Assembly: GCA_910579485.1 (NCBI GenBank)
Contig: CAJTVO010000001.1
Coordinates: forward strand, 14,892 to 78,891
DNA from: an uncultured Oscillospiraceae bacterium
GTDB taxonomy: Bacteria; Bacillota; Clostridia; Oscillospirales; Oscillospiraceae
DNA: 64,000 nt
Direction: 5' to 3'
This document shows positions 41,554-49,122 of this stretch, piece after piece. Positions within the stretch are counted from its first letter, which is position 1, and each line of letters starts with the position of its first letter. The notes beneath the pieces are model-generated. The model was not told the DNA's origin. It searched no databases and saw nothing but the letters and a program-made list of their open reading frames with translations. The position numbers and the translations under genes were made by a program.

Positions 41554-41676
41554 TTAGATGATCTTGTTGAAATCGAACGCAGGCACCATCTTCCCGTCGC
41601 AGTCCTCCTTCTTCGTAAACAGCGGCAGGGCGGTGATTCCCTTCATCTTTATTATGTTCTTCACATGATTCGGCAT
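41554..41676 (-). CDS. Truncated Api92-like protein
   Basis: 40 residues: MPNHVKNIIKMKGI and ending FDFNKII before TAA. The MPNHVxNxIK start and FDFNKIIPMP block mark Api92-like/DUF1281 phage proteins, which normally continue for 100 or more residues. Here the chain stops at that point and the next gene follows. It is a likely truncation, possibly still expressed. Confidence 0.65.
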   Translation of the reverse strand: MPNHVKNIIKMKGITALPLFTKKEDCDGKMVPAFDFNKII

Positions 41677-41687
41677 ATTTTTTCTCC

Positions 41688-42578
41688 TCAAAATCCATTC
41701 CAGACTTGCTGGCTATGGTACTCAAAACACTCAGCGTCACAGCAATCCTCATCGGTCAGATCCTCCAACCGCTTCCTGCTCCGGGATATGAACAGGTCGG
41801 AGTCCATCGGAGGTTTCGGATTGTTGTCGCACAAGAGCTCGTCCACCCCGAGGAGCTGCCGGTACACCTCCGGCTCGTTCTCCTTCAGGTACTTAAAGAA
41901 GTAGTTCTTATGGAACGGGCAGAACGCACAGGCAGAAGCCTTTGTATCCAGCCCCCACACGTCCTTGATGTAGGCGTAGTTATCGGCCCGGACCAGCTCC
42001 ATGTCAACCAAAGGGAACCGATTCACGAACATCGGATTCGGACTCTCCTTGCACCGGCGCTTTTCCTCGAAGCTGAACCCCATGTGCATCTCATGGGCCT
42101 TTTTGTCCTCATCTCTGAGCCGCTGGCCCTTCTTATAGCCCAAGACCTCCCAGCGGATGAACTTCGAGATTTGCTTGACCTTGTAGTCGATTGTGCAGTT
42201 CCTCGGCATTCTCGACTTGTGGCCATCATCGCCAAGTGTCCACCACGGGATGCTGACTACTCGCTTCTTGCCGAAATTCCTCATCAGGTCCTGGTAGAGC
42301 GGGGTGTTGAGCTGCTTATACCGGATACCGGCGGTTTCACAAGCATCACGGACGAAGTCTGCCTGCTTTTTCACCCAAGGAGGCTCAAACCCCAGGTCAC
42401 AGAAGATGACCAAGTCATAGATTGGGACCTCCGGGTACTGGACGGGCCGACCTTTGCTGACCGCCCAAGCATTCTCACAGCTCATCAGTGCCAGTGCTGT
42501 CGACTGCATCCCGGCTCCGAAGGACAGTATCTTCAGACCGTGCCATTCCACCGGTTTCCCGTTCAGTTCCACCGTCAA
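41688..42578 (-). CDS. PP-loop ATPase of the adenine-nucleotide alpha-hydrolase type (copy 3)
   Basis: 296 residues from a TTG overlapping the upstream stop. ILSFGAGMQSTALALM is a variant PP-loop; IFCDLGFEPPWV follows. RNCTIDYKVKQISKFIRW and ACAFCPFHKNYFFKYL carry Cys residues of a possible cluster or zinc site. This subtype is known from phages and has no proven substrate. It is the third PP-loop enzyme in the prophage. Confidence 0.85.
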   Translation of the reverse strand: MTVELNGKPVEWHGLKILSFGAGMQSTALALMSCENAWAVSKGRPVQYPEVPIYDLVIFCDLGFEPPWVKKQADFVRDACETAGIRYKQLNTPLYQDLMRNFGKKRVVSIPWWTLGDDGHKSRMPRNCTIDYKVKQISKFIRWEVLGYKKGQRLRDEDKKAHEMHMGFSFEEKRRCKESPNPMFVNRFPLVDMELVRADNYAYIKDVWGLDTKASACAFCPFHKNYFFKYLKENEPEVYRQLLGVDELLCDNNPKPPMDSDLFISRSRKRLEDLTDEDCCDAECFEYHSQQVWNGF

Positions 42579-42898
42579 CTCACCCTCCTGAAAAAAACTG
42601 AGTTAAACTTCTTCCCAGGGAACTCCCTCAGCTTAATCTCGCTGCGCCAACCGCCGATCTCGACGCTTTCGACCTCGTAGGCTGTACCTGCCCCCAAGAT
42701 TTTCCTGGCCTCCTCACGCTCATGTTCACGGCCATTGTCCGGGAAGGCGAACTCAACCTTGCAGCCTCGCTCGCAGTAGGTCGGCTCCTCCTTGTCATCA
42801 GCGCACTCAGCGCACGGCCACTTGCTTCCGTAATAAAGGAAAACTCCCTCCAGTTCCCGCCCGCACCTCGGGCATACCGGCTTTCCTCCATAAAGCAT
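42575..42898 (-). CDS. Zinc-ribbon phage protein
   Basis: 107 residues; start MLYGGKPVCPRCGRELEGVF after GAGGAAAGCA. VCPRCG and PCAEC pair as a zinc ribbon. The C-terminus (WRSEIKLREFPGKKFNSVFF) is beta-rich. Confidence 0.8.
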   Translation of the reverse strand: MLYGGKPVCPRCGRELEGVFLYYGSKWPCAECADDKEEPTYCERGCKVEFAFPDNGREHEREEARKILGAGTAYEVESVEIGGWRSEIKLREFPGKKFNSVFFRRVS

Positions 42899-42938
42899 TG
42901 CTTTCCTCACTTTCTGGCGTCTTGTCTGGCTTTTTTCT

Positions 42939-42956
42939 GATAGCCAATCGGAAACG
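42939..42956 (-). promoter_or_regulatory. 18-bp operator-like repeat with candidate promoter
   Basis: Identical to 19183-19200. On the minus strand TTTACA, 18 bases and TATCAG would place the repeat between the -35 and -10 boxes, upstream of the 107-residue zinc-ribbon gene. Confidence 0.5.
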
Positions 42957-42967
42957 CTTGTGTAAAA

Positions 42968-43183
42968 TTATACGCCGTCCTGGCGGTTCTCGCTTCTGGT
43001 GCTGCTTTTGTCCAGCTCCATGAGCCTGTAGAACAGGCTCACCGGTATCTGGATGCTTTCCATCTTCGCTTTGACGTGCGGCTTCCAATCCAGGGTGCCG
43101 GCCTTCACTCCCTCGTAGTCTGCCTCATCTGAGATCTGTCCGATAAAGCCTGTCCGGTCGTGGATTGCTTTCACTTTACTCAT
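42968..43183 (-). CDS. Small phage protein
   Basis: 71 residues. KVKAIHDRTGFIGQISDEAD at the start and IQIPVSLFYRLMELDKSS near the end. Start at ATG 43183 overlaps the upstream stop. Unassigned. Confidence 0.7.
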   Translation of the reverse strand: MSKVKAIHDRTGFIGQISDEADYEGVKAGTLDWKPHVKAKMESIQIPVSLFYRLMELDKSSTRSENRQDGV

Positions 43184-43742
43184 GGGCACCGCCTCTCCAC
43201 CATGCGGGTTCCTGTTTCGTCACCCTTTTCCCGCAACGGGGACAGAACTGATAGAGTCCACTGCGTTCGTAGTCCTCGGCTTGCTGCACAGCAGATCCGC
43301 AGTAAGAGCACTCCTTCCAGTTGCTCCACTTCATCTCTTTCCAGTGTGGCTCAACCACAGGCTCTCCGGTTTCATCGAGGCCGAACTCCTCATCGAAGAT
43401 GTCTTCGTCATACGGATCGCAGGCGCCGGAGCAGATGCACTCACCGTTGTAGAACACCCAGTACCACATCCCATCTGGTTTCTCAACCATCTTCCGCCAT
43501 GCGTCCATGAAAAGCTTGGCCGAATCGAACGTATACCACGTCCGAACGGTGCTCTCCTCAATGCCCTCAACGAACCGCTCCCGGTCCTTGCTGGGATCAC
43601 TGTCATCTGCAAAGGCCATGATGACAAGACCATTCACCTTCACAGCGTCTCCGCAGTTTCGGCAGATGAGGGACAGCCCTTCACCATCCCTGGTTACGTT
43701 CCTGGAAAATACGCCCCCGCACTTCGGGCACTTCGTATCCAT
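43176..43742 (-). CDS. Zinc-ribbon phage protein
   Basis: 188 residues. N-terminal CPKCGG and CRNCGD, and C-terminal CSYCGS and CPRCGK, form two zinc ribbons flanking an acidic central part (VMAFADDSDPSKDRERFVEG). Could bind nucleic acid or protein; unassigned. Confidence 0.8.
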   Translation of the reverse strand: MDTKCPKCGGVFSRNVTRDGEGLSLICRNCGDAVKVNGLVIMAFADDSDPSKDRERFVEGIEESTVRTWYTFDSAKLFMDAWRKMVEKPDGMWYWVFYNGECICSGACDPYDEDIFDEEFGLDETGEPVVEPHWKEMKWSNWKECSYCGSAVQQAEDYERSGLYQFCPRCGKRVTKQEPAWWRGGAHE

Positions 43743-43759
43743 TCCGTTTTCACTCCTAT

Positions 43760-44425
43760 CTACTCAAATCTGATGTAATAGAAACCGGTGTACTCATCGA
43801 CTTCGCTGTTTCTTACGTCCTCCTCCGGGTCATAATGCCCAGTCTGCACGGTTATGGAAGATAGCCCCTGGAGCACATCTTCCATAAAGTTTGCCAAAAC
43901 CTCGCACTCGGCCTCCGACGGACACAGTATTTCAGCCCTATCCGTCCAAAACCCCGAATCGTTGTCAACAAGGTCGCTCCTCGGTTCTTTGGGCAGCGCC
44001 CACAGCAGATCTTTGAGGAGCCTGTCGATGCGGTCAGTGGCGTCCACTCCCTGCAACGTGTCGTCCAAGAGGCGTATGTACCCGCTCAGCCCGTTTTTAA
44101 TCTGGTATTCAACCTCTTTCTCGTCGGATGCTGTGAAGCAGTACCGCGCCGTCGTGAAACCCTTCTTGCTGATCCACCAGCCCACCTTTCTGGTAAACGC
44201 ATCCTGAACGGGCGTCAGGGTATAATCGCCGAACATCCGGCCGTTTTCTGCCAGAGAGCACTTCCTCAAGGCACCCAGCTCATCGCTCTGCTTCTGGAGA
44301 AGGTCATCTCTGATTTCAACCTTGCGGATGAGCCGGTCGTATGCCAGCGCAATGTCGCACGGGTTTTCTCCGTAACACTCATTCCGGCAGGTCTTCTTGT
44401 GCGGGCAGGCTTTGCATTTCGCCAT
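43760..44425 (-). CDS. Phage protein with N-terminal Cys cluster
   Basis: 221 residues. KCKACPHKKTCRNECYGENP contains five cysteines; VEIRDDLLQKQSDELGALR is helical. The middle block (FTRKVGWWISKKGFTTARYC) recurs in phage proteins of Clostridia. Start after GAGGAGAACGTA. Function unknown. Confidence 0.75.
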   Translation of the reverse strand: MAKCKACPHKKTCRNECYGENPCDIALAYDRLIRKVEIRDDLLQKQSDELGALRKCSLAENGRMFGDYTLTPVQDAFTRKVGWWISKKGFTTARYCFTASDEKEVEYQIKNGLSGYIRLLDDTLQGVDATDRIDRLLKDLLWALPKEPRSDLVDNDSGFWTDRAEILCPSEAECEVLANFMEDVLQGLSSITVQTGHYDPEEDVRNSEVDEYTGFYYIRFE

Positions 44426-44670
44426 TACGTTCTCCTCCTTTTGTATCTCGCCTTTCTTCTTGCCTCCCTGTGGCGGCGGATGCGCTCTCGTTCGAGGCGG
44501 TCAAGCTCCTCGTCATCCTCAAACTCAGGCAAGCTGTCGAGGAACCGCTCAATGAGCGGGATGCGCGGGAACACGAAGTCGGCAATCAGGCATCCGACAC
44601 ACAGAACGAACAGGCAGCCACCCAAAATCAGCAAGCAAACGACGCCTTCCTCTACCAGTTCAGGGCTCAT
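44425..44670 (-). CDS. Small membrane protein
   Basis: 81 residues. One or two hydrophobic helices (VVCLLILGGCLFVLCVGCLI), then an acidic segment (EFEDDEELDRLERER) and a strongly basic tail. ATG 44670 follows GGAGGCAAAAGC. Membrane anchor of unknown role. Confidence 0.75.
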   Translation of the reverse strand: MSPELVEEGVVCLLILGGCLFVLCVGCLIADFVFPRIPLIERFLDSLPEFEDDEELDRLERERIRRHREARRKARYKRRRT

Positions 44671-44935
44671 CGCTTTTGCCTCCTCCGTTTTGGGTAAAAC
44701 CGCAGACGCCTTCGAGCAGATGTGCGAAGCCTTCATACGGCTTCACCACCCACTCATCGCCTTCCCGGACCAGCTTGCCAATGCGTCGGCTGTTCGGCTG
44801 CCAGGTACATGTCTTCTGATCGAAAGAGTCTCCGAAATAAATCTCGCCCGTGCAGTATACAAATCCCGCTGCTTTCAGCTCTCTTACTGCGGCATTATGT
44901 TTCGCCACCCTGGCCCTTATCTCTTCCAGAGTCAT
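44660..44935 (-). CDS. Phage protein of unknown function
   Basis: 91 residues, start MTLEEIRARVAKHNAAVREL after GGGAGGCGAAAGGC. The C-terminal half is beta-rich (YCTGEIYFGDSFDQKTCTW). Overlaps the membrane protein by 11 bases. Confidence 0.75.
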   Translation of the reverse strand: MTLEEIRARVAKHNAAVRELKAAGFVYCTGEIYFGDSFDQKTCTWQPNSRRIGKLVREGDEWVVKPYEGFAHLLEGVCGFTQNGGGKSDEP

Positions 44936-44950
44936 CGCCTTTCGCCTCCC

Positions 44951-45343
44951 TTATGCGTTTCTGGCATCCGTCACAGCCTTTTGTGCGGCCTCGTAGCTGT
45001 CATACCAGTCAGCGTACACATCCTTGCGTCTGAGCGATGTAAAGCTGCTCTCCGGCTTCTCGTCGGCCAGTTTGCTCGCTGTGATGTTGGCCGTCACACG
45101 CCCGTTGTCGTAGAAGGAAGACACCACGCAGTACCAAGTCTTCCGGCCCTCCGGCATCAGGTCGTAGGCATACGCCGCATCTTCATTGAGCGGTTTCTCG
45201 TAAACGACATAGCCCCATGCCTCACGCCCGATTTGCTCGCAGAAAATCGGGCCGTTGAAGTTCCAGATTTCCTTGACTGGATTATCTTTTGGCTCCGGGT
45301 AGCTCCAAGGTTCCACCGGTCGCTCGATGCTGTAATACTTCAT
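44951..45343 (-). CDS. Phage protein with YYS-RPV N-terminus (paralogue of 21957)
   Basis: 130 residues: KYYSIERPVEPWSYP, IWNFNGPIFCEQIG, AWGYVVYEKPLNEDAA match the protein at 21957-22289 over about 60 residues, then the C-terminus differs (VYADWYDSYEAAQKAVTDA). Two copies in one prophage indicate duplication or a useful module. Confidence 0.8.
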   Translation of the reverse strand: MKYYSIERPVEPWSYPEPKDNPVKEIWNFNGPIFCEQIGREAWGYVVYEKPLNEDAAYAYDLMPEGRKTWYCVVSSFYDNGRVTANITASKLADEKPESSFTSLRRKDVYADWYDSYEAAQKAVTDARNA

Positions 45344-45401
45344 CCTTTCTCCCCCTCAACTTTTAACTCCTTCTCTTTCGGATGCCCCAGGCACCGCCCC
45401 A

Positions 45402-45638
45402 TCAGGTGGGGCAGGCCTCCTTGCGGCGCTTGTTCTTACGGTTGTAGATGGAGTCCTCCATCCTCATCTTGGTCTGCCACTCACCCCAGCTCGGCATCCC
45501 GTCCTTGCGGGCCTTCTGGTACTCGGCCTTGGTGACGACCCGGCAGCTCTCGAGCCGCCACAGGTACCTCTCCTCGGTGTGGATGGCGTAGGTGGTGAAA
45601 CCGCTGGTGCCGATGGCGTACACTTTCTTGATGCTCAT
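45402..45638 (-). CDS. Small basic phage protein
   Basis: 78 residues. KKVYAIGTSGFTTYAIHTEE, then WRLESCRVVTKAEYQKARKDGMPSW and a basic KRRKEAC tail. The ATG follows AGGAGGTACTCTCA. The 100 bases upstream (45639-45740) hold GC-rich dyads and no gene. Confidence 0.75.
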   Translation of the reverse strand: MSIKKVYAIGTSGFTTYAIHTEERYLWRLESCRVVTKAEYQKARKDGMPSWGEWQTKMRMEDSIYNRKNKRRKEACPT

Positions 45639-45740
45639 TGAGAGTACCTCCTGTTTTGGGGACGCTTCAGCTTCCCACTACCTCCCCGGCTGGCTGCCGG
45701 GTGGTTTCGGCCGGTCGCTGTCCGGCTCTCATCAGGTGGG

Positions 45741-46010
45741 TCAGCAAGGGGTGCTGGCCAGAGACAGAATATTGACCGCTGCCCAGATTTCCTCAAACTC
45801 TTCCTCGGTCATGACATTTTCCGTCACGGCAACGATGATAAAGTCCAGCTTCGTCGCTTCCGGGTTCCCGGTGAACTCCAACTCATCGTTCATCTGAGCG
45901 GCCTCCTCGGTGTAGGCTCCATACGCTTCCAGCACGAAAGAAACCTTCTCGCTGTCGGTGTTCTCCAAAGCCTTCCGGGCTTCGCGCACTTTTTCAAAAA
46001 ACTTTTTCAT
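45741..46010 (-). CDS. Acidic phage protein
   Basis: 89 residues, helical and acidic (MKKFFEKVREARKALENTDS, ENVMTEEEFEEIWAAVNIL). Start after AAGGAGGTATATCTG. Unassigned. Confidence 0.75.
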   Translation of the reverse strand: MKKFFEKVREARKALENTDSEKVSFVLEAYGAYTEEAAQMNDELEFTGNPEATKLDFIIVAVTENVMTEEEFEEIWAAVNILSLASTPC

Positions 46011-46068
46011 CAGATATACCTCCTTGATCTATTGGTCATTCTTGATTCCTGTCTTGGCTTGTCGTGCT

Positions 46069-46632
46069 TCAGATTTCCACGGGTACGAACTCCGGGTGCA
46101 TCTGTCTCCACCGTTGCGCCCACTCGGTGCCGAACTTAAACTGGATCGCTGTCTCGTACTGCCATACGACTTCGCCTTCAACATCGTAGTCCCAATCGCA
46201 AGCAGCCATCCGCTCTTCGGAGTACCAGTGAAGATCGCCCGTCTCGGTGTCCATGTGGTCGTCTGCGCTGGACATCTCCGCATATACAACGTCGGATACC
46301 TTCGGAAACTTTGCTCCGCTGAGGATCTCCTCTGCGCTGATGACAACCTCGCTGCCGTCCTTGTAAATCAGGTAGTAGGACTGGTCGTTATGCCACTGGC
46401 TGTATGCGTAGTCGATAGCGTCTGCAAGCCGCTTGTCATACGCCTCGTTGGTGGTTCTAAACAAGTAGGCTCTGTGCTCATCCTCCGGCAAGTCCATGTA
46501 TTCAGCGAGAGCTTCCTTCCGCTCCCTCTCGATCTCGGTCATCAGCTTCTTGATCTGAGCCTGAACGTACTTTTTGTTGCTAAGGGTATCCCACATATCG
46601 TTCTTGATAGTTCTCAGCACATCTTTCAGCAT
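46069..46632 (-). CDS. First gene of the 46-kb operon, unknown function
   Basis: 187 residues. IKNDMWDTLSNKKYVQAQIK and a charged helix, then YYLIYKDGSEVVISAEEIL and a C-terminal AWAQRW-like stretch. It is the promoter-proximal gene of the right accessory operon, about 40 bases after the conserved promoter/operator. Confidence 0.8.
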   Translation of the reverse strand: MLKDVLRTIKNDMWDTLSNKKYVQAQIKKLMTEIERERKEALAEYMDLPEDEHRAYLFRTTNEAYDKRLADAIDYAYSQWHNDQSYYLIYKDGSEVVISAEEILSGAKFPKVSDVVYAEMSSADDHMDTETGDLHWYSEERMAACDWDYDVEGEVVWQYETAIQFKFGTEWAQRWRQMHPEFVPVEI

Positions 46633-46672
46633 CTCGCTGCCTCCTCGGCCAGTCGGCTACTTGACTTCATCA

Positions 46673-46728
46673 GTTAGCCATTTGGTTATCTTATGGTATA
46701 ATCATACCACATTACCAACCTATGTCAA
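46673..46728 (-). promoter_or_regulatory. Conserved phage promoter/operator, copy 3
   Basis: On the minus strand, TTGACA (46723-46728), 16-bp spacer TAGGTTGGTAATGTGG, TATGAT (46701-46706), and the near-palindrome GTTAGCCATTTGGTTATC at 46673-46690. Homologous over about 60 bp to the copies at 24.1 and 31.7 kb. Confidence 0.85.
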
Positions 46729-46961
46729 GTGTTTACACATATTTTTTTCAAGGATTTTGACAATTCCGTTTATATTCGCTTATTTATATGTATGTTTTAC
46801 AGTTTTTGCCTTGATTGTCCTATAAATGGCCTCTGGCAGGCTTTTGGCCTCATATGGGAAAGTGTATTGCCAACTGGCTAACAGCTGTTCACAGCCCTAT
46901 ACGCTGATTTAGCGGGGTGTTTTCGGCATTACTTGGTGAGTCGGTTGCAAAACGCAAAAAC
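46729..46961. other. AT-rich non-coding gap between early and late regions
   Basis: 233 bases without a gene. The plus strand has TTGACA followed 17 bases later by TTATTT. GCCAACTGGCTAAC at about 46870 resembles the operators. No other element is recognised. Confidence 0.45.
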
Positions 46962-46995
46962 ACCCCCGCTCCGGCCGAAGCCGAAACGGGGGTGC
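46962..46995 (-). terminator. Terminator of the late (tail-lysis) operon
   Basis: CACCCCCG/CGGGGGTG stem (46962-46969 and 46988-46995) followed by TTTTTG on the minus strand. It lies about 100 bases after the end of the lysin readthrough frame. Confidence 0.85.
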
Positions 46996-47170
46996 TCTCT
47001 ATACCGCTATGCAGTTTTCCAGGACCTGCGAGGGGGCGCAAGCCCTCTGCACAGTGGACGCATCGGGCCGAAGGTCAGAGCCCGTTGACGCACTAATAAG
47101 AGGTTATGGTATCCTGCGTAGGCTCCTTGCCATCGGTGATGCCCAGACAGATCGTCTCCGCATATTCCGC

Positions 47171-47860
47171 CTACAGCAATCCCGCTCTCCCGAGCGCCGC
47201 CGCAAATTCATCCCGGCGCAGAATATCCTCTGGAGCGCCGCTGAGAATCTTGGCGTCCACCAACTGCTTCCAGTAGCCCTCCTTCTTGCTCCAAGCGGGC
47301 TCTGTGAGCTTCGCGGCGTGGTCTTTGGCTTTTTGCAGCAGCCTGTATGCCTGTTCATCGGTCATCTGAGAGATCATTGCATTGATATCCATGTCATCCT
47401 CCTCTTCGTCAAAAGCCCTGATATACGCCGTCACCAGCGTCTTACTGCGCTTCCTCCGGAACACCCCGCCGCCATTGGACTGGCTTCCGGCCTCCCCGGC
47501 GGAGGTGTTGCCCTCAATGGCGGTGATAGTCGAGCCCGCCACGCTCTCCACAATGCCGGTATGTCCGAAATTGTAGATAATGATGTCTCCGGGCCTGGGC
47601 GCGGTGACGATGCACTCCGGCCTGTTCTGCCTGTACCAGTTCAGCAGCGCGGAACAGCTGGCCGTGTGGTACGGCAGCCTGCGCCCCGCCTGGTCGAAGC
47701 ACCACTGGACAAACGCCATGCACCAGGGATACTTCGTGTCCGCCGTGTCCCGAACTTCCCGCCCATAGAACCAGGTGTTGTACTTGACGTTGTTGCTGTT
47801 GGCGGGTCTCTCGGTAGTCCCCAGCTCCCCGGCGGCGATCTTCAGCACGTCTCTAGCCAT
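47171..47860 (-). CDS. CHAP-domain endolysin
   Basis: 229 residues, ATG after GGAGGGCGGCGGCA. KYPWCMAFVQWCFDQAG carries the catalytic Cys and GHTGIVESV the His of the CHAP amidase/endopeptidase. Residues 165-229 (MISQMTDEQAYRLLQKAKDH, RDEFAAALGRAGLL) are a small wall-binding-type module. After the TAG the frame stays open for 25 codons (AEYAETICLGITDGKEPTQD...), which look like the rest of that module. Last gene of the lysis cassette. Confidence 0.9.
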   Translation of the reverse strand: MARDVLKIAAGELGTTERPANSNNVKYNTWFYGREVRDTADTKYPWCMAFVQWCFDQAGRRLPYHTASCSALLNWYRQNRPECIVTAPRPGDIIIYNFGHTGIVESVAGSTITAIEGNTSAGEAGSQSNGGGVFRRKRSKTLVTAYIRAFDEEEDDMDINAMISQMTDEQAYRLLQKAKDHAAKLTEPAWSKKEGYWKQLVDAKILSGAPEDILRRDEFAAALGRAGLL

Positions 47861-48062
47861 TGCCGCCGCCCTCCATAACATCCTGCACCTTCTGGCTCTG
47901 AGTGCCGAAGTAGAACGCGATGATCACGGCGTAGATGGTCATGAAGTCCTGAGAGATTGCCCCCTTCAGCGCCATGACCGCAAACACGCCCGTCAGCACC
48001 AGCGTCACCAGGCTCTTAACGCTCAACAGGTTCCCCAGCCGCTTGATGATGCTCTCATTCAT
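47853..48062 (-). CDS. Holin (phage holin, small)
   Basis: 69 residues. One clear membrane span (LVTLVLTGVFAVMALKG) and a second (FMTIYAVIIAFYFGTQSQKV); the FYFGTQSQKV ending is typical of Gram-positive phage holins. Makes the lesion that lets the endolysin reach the wall. Overlaps the lysin start by 8 bases. Confidence 0.85.
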   Translation of the reverse strand: MNESIIKRLGNLLSVKSLVTLVLTGVFAVMALKGAISQDFMTIYAVIIAFYFGTQSQKVQDVMEGGGNG

Positions 48063-48276
48063 ATGGTTCCTCCCTTTCCCCAGGCTTGTCCCCGGTCACT
48101 ACCTTCGATATCTTGATCCCCGCCAGCAGCAGGGCTTCCACGCCGCCAGCGCCGAGGGTATACTGGATGAGCGTATCCGGCACCGCGCCCTTCACACAGA
48201 AGATCACGGTCATGGCCGCGATGAACGTCAGCAGAAACAGGCCCATGACTGCCAGAATGATGGTGGACGTCTTCAC
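48055..48276 (-). CDS. Second holin-like membrane protein
   Basis: 73 residues with two hydrophobic segments (IILAVMGLFLLTFIAAMTVIF and VEALLLAGIKISKVV) and a charged C-terminus. Gene overlap with the holin suggests a holin/antiholin pair; which one is the pore former is not clear. Confidence 0.75.
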   Translation of the reverse strand: MKTSTIILAVMGLFLLTFIAAMTVIFCVKGAVPDTLIQYTLGAGGVEALLLAGIKISKVVTGDKPGEREEPYE

Positions 48277-48599
48277 TCCCCCACCCCCGGCATTCCAGAT
48301 GCCAGCCAGAACAGGAACGCACCGACCAGCGCGCTGATGATGCAGCTCACAAGGGCCTCCCAGCGTTTGGCGGGTTTTCCCGCCAGGTCCTTCGCGGTGG
48401 CGGTGAGTTCGTCCAGCTTTTCGTCCATGCTGTCCAGCTTCTCGTTAATGGCGGCGCGGTTCTGCTCCAGCGCGCCGATGCGCTCGAACATCTGGCGGTG
48501 GGTGCTGGACGAATTGGCGCGGTAGGTGTTGAACTCTTCCTTCAGCGCCTCCACCCGGGCCGATACCGGGCAGTCCTTAGGGTTGCAGTTTTCTGGCAT
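48273..48599 (-). CDS. XhlA-like membrane-anchored coiled-coil protein
   Basis: 108 residues: NPKDCPVSARVEALKEEF, a heptad-like coiled coil (MFERIGALEQNRAAINEKLD), then one membrane span (ALVSCIISALVGAFLFWLAS). XhlA-type proteins work with holin and endolysin in host lysis. Confidence 0.8.
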   Translation of the reverse strand: MPENCNPKDCPVSARVEALKEEFNTYRANSSSTHRQMFERIGALEQNRAAINEKLDSMDEKLDELTATAKDLAGKPAKRWEALVSCIISALVGAFLFWLASGMPGVGE

Positions 48600-48635
48600 G
48601 ATATCCTCCTTTACATAATAGGGCAGTCCCTTCTT

Positions 48636-49106
48636 TCATCCTACCACCGTTGCGGACACGCACCCGATATAGAACCCGCCAGCCAGGGCGGCTTTGTCCG
48701 GGTTGAGGACGAAGGACACCGAGGTCCCGCCGCTGGTCATGGTCAGCTTGCCTGTCCCCGTTCCCGCCGTCTGGGTGACGGTCCCGGAGGCGTCCTTGAA
48801 GGTCAGCTCCGGATACCCTCCCGGCAGGCTGACTTTTAAGGTCTGGCTGCCGGACCAGCTCGCCGCCTTCACCTGGAGGACGGCCACGCCCCGGATGATG
48901 CGGGCCATGGAGCTGATCTTTTCCGTCTCCAGCCACGCGCACCCGAAGGCGCTGCTGTTGTTGAAGTGGGTCATACCGGTGAAGGGCGTCTCCGCCCAGT
49001 CCACGCCGCCCCCGCCGCTCTCCAACTGGCCCAGCCGTTCGTTGAAGATTTGATTGACCACGGCCAGCCCTGCGCCGTCCAGGGGTTTATCCATCGCAGT
49101 TGACAT
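48636..49106 (-). CDS. Tail-associated protein with the KPLDGAGLA tag
   Basis: 156 residues. After MSTAMD comes KPLDGAGLAVVNQIFNERL, a tag shared with the proteins at 49123 and 51249. The remainder is beta-rich (VAVLQVKAASWSGSQTLKVS), which fits a fibre or tip domain. Lies between fibre genes and the lysis cassette. Confidence 0.75.
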   Translation of the reverse strand: MSTAMDKPLDGAGLAVVNQIFNERLGQLESGGGGVDWAETPFTGMTHFNNSSAFGCAWLETEKISSMARIIRGVAVLQVKAASWSGSQTLKVSLPGGYPELTFKDASGTVTQTAGTGTGKLTMTSGGTSVSFVLNPDKAALAGGFYIGCVSATVVG

Positions 49107-49122
49107 GCGGCCTCCCTTCCCC

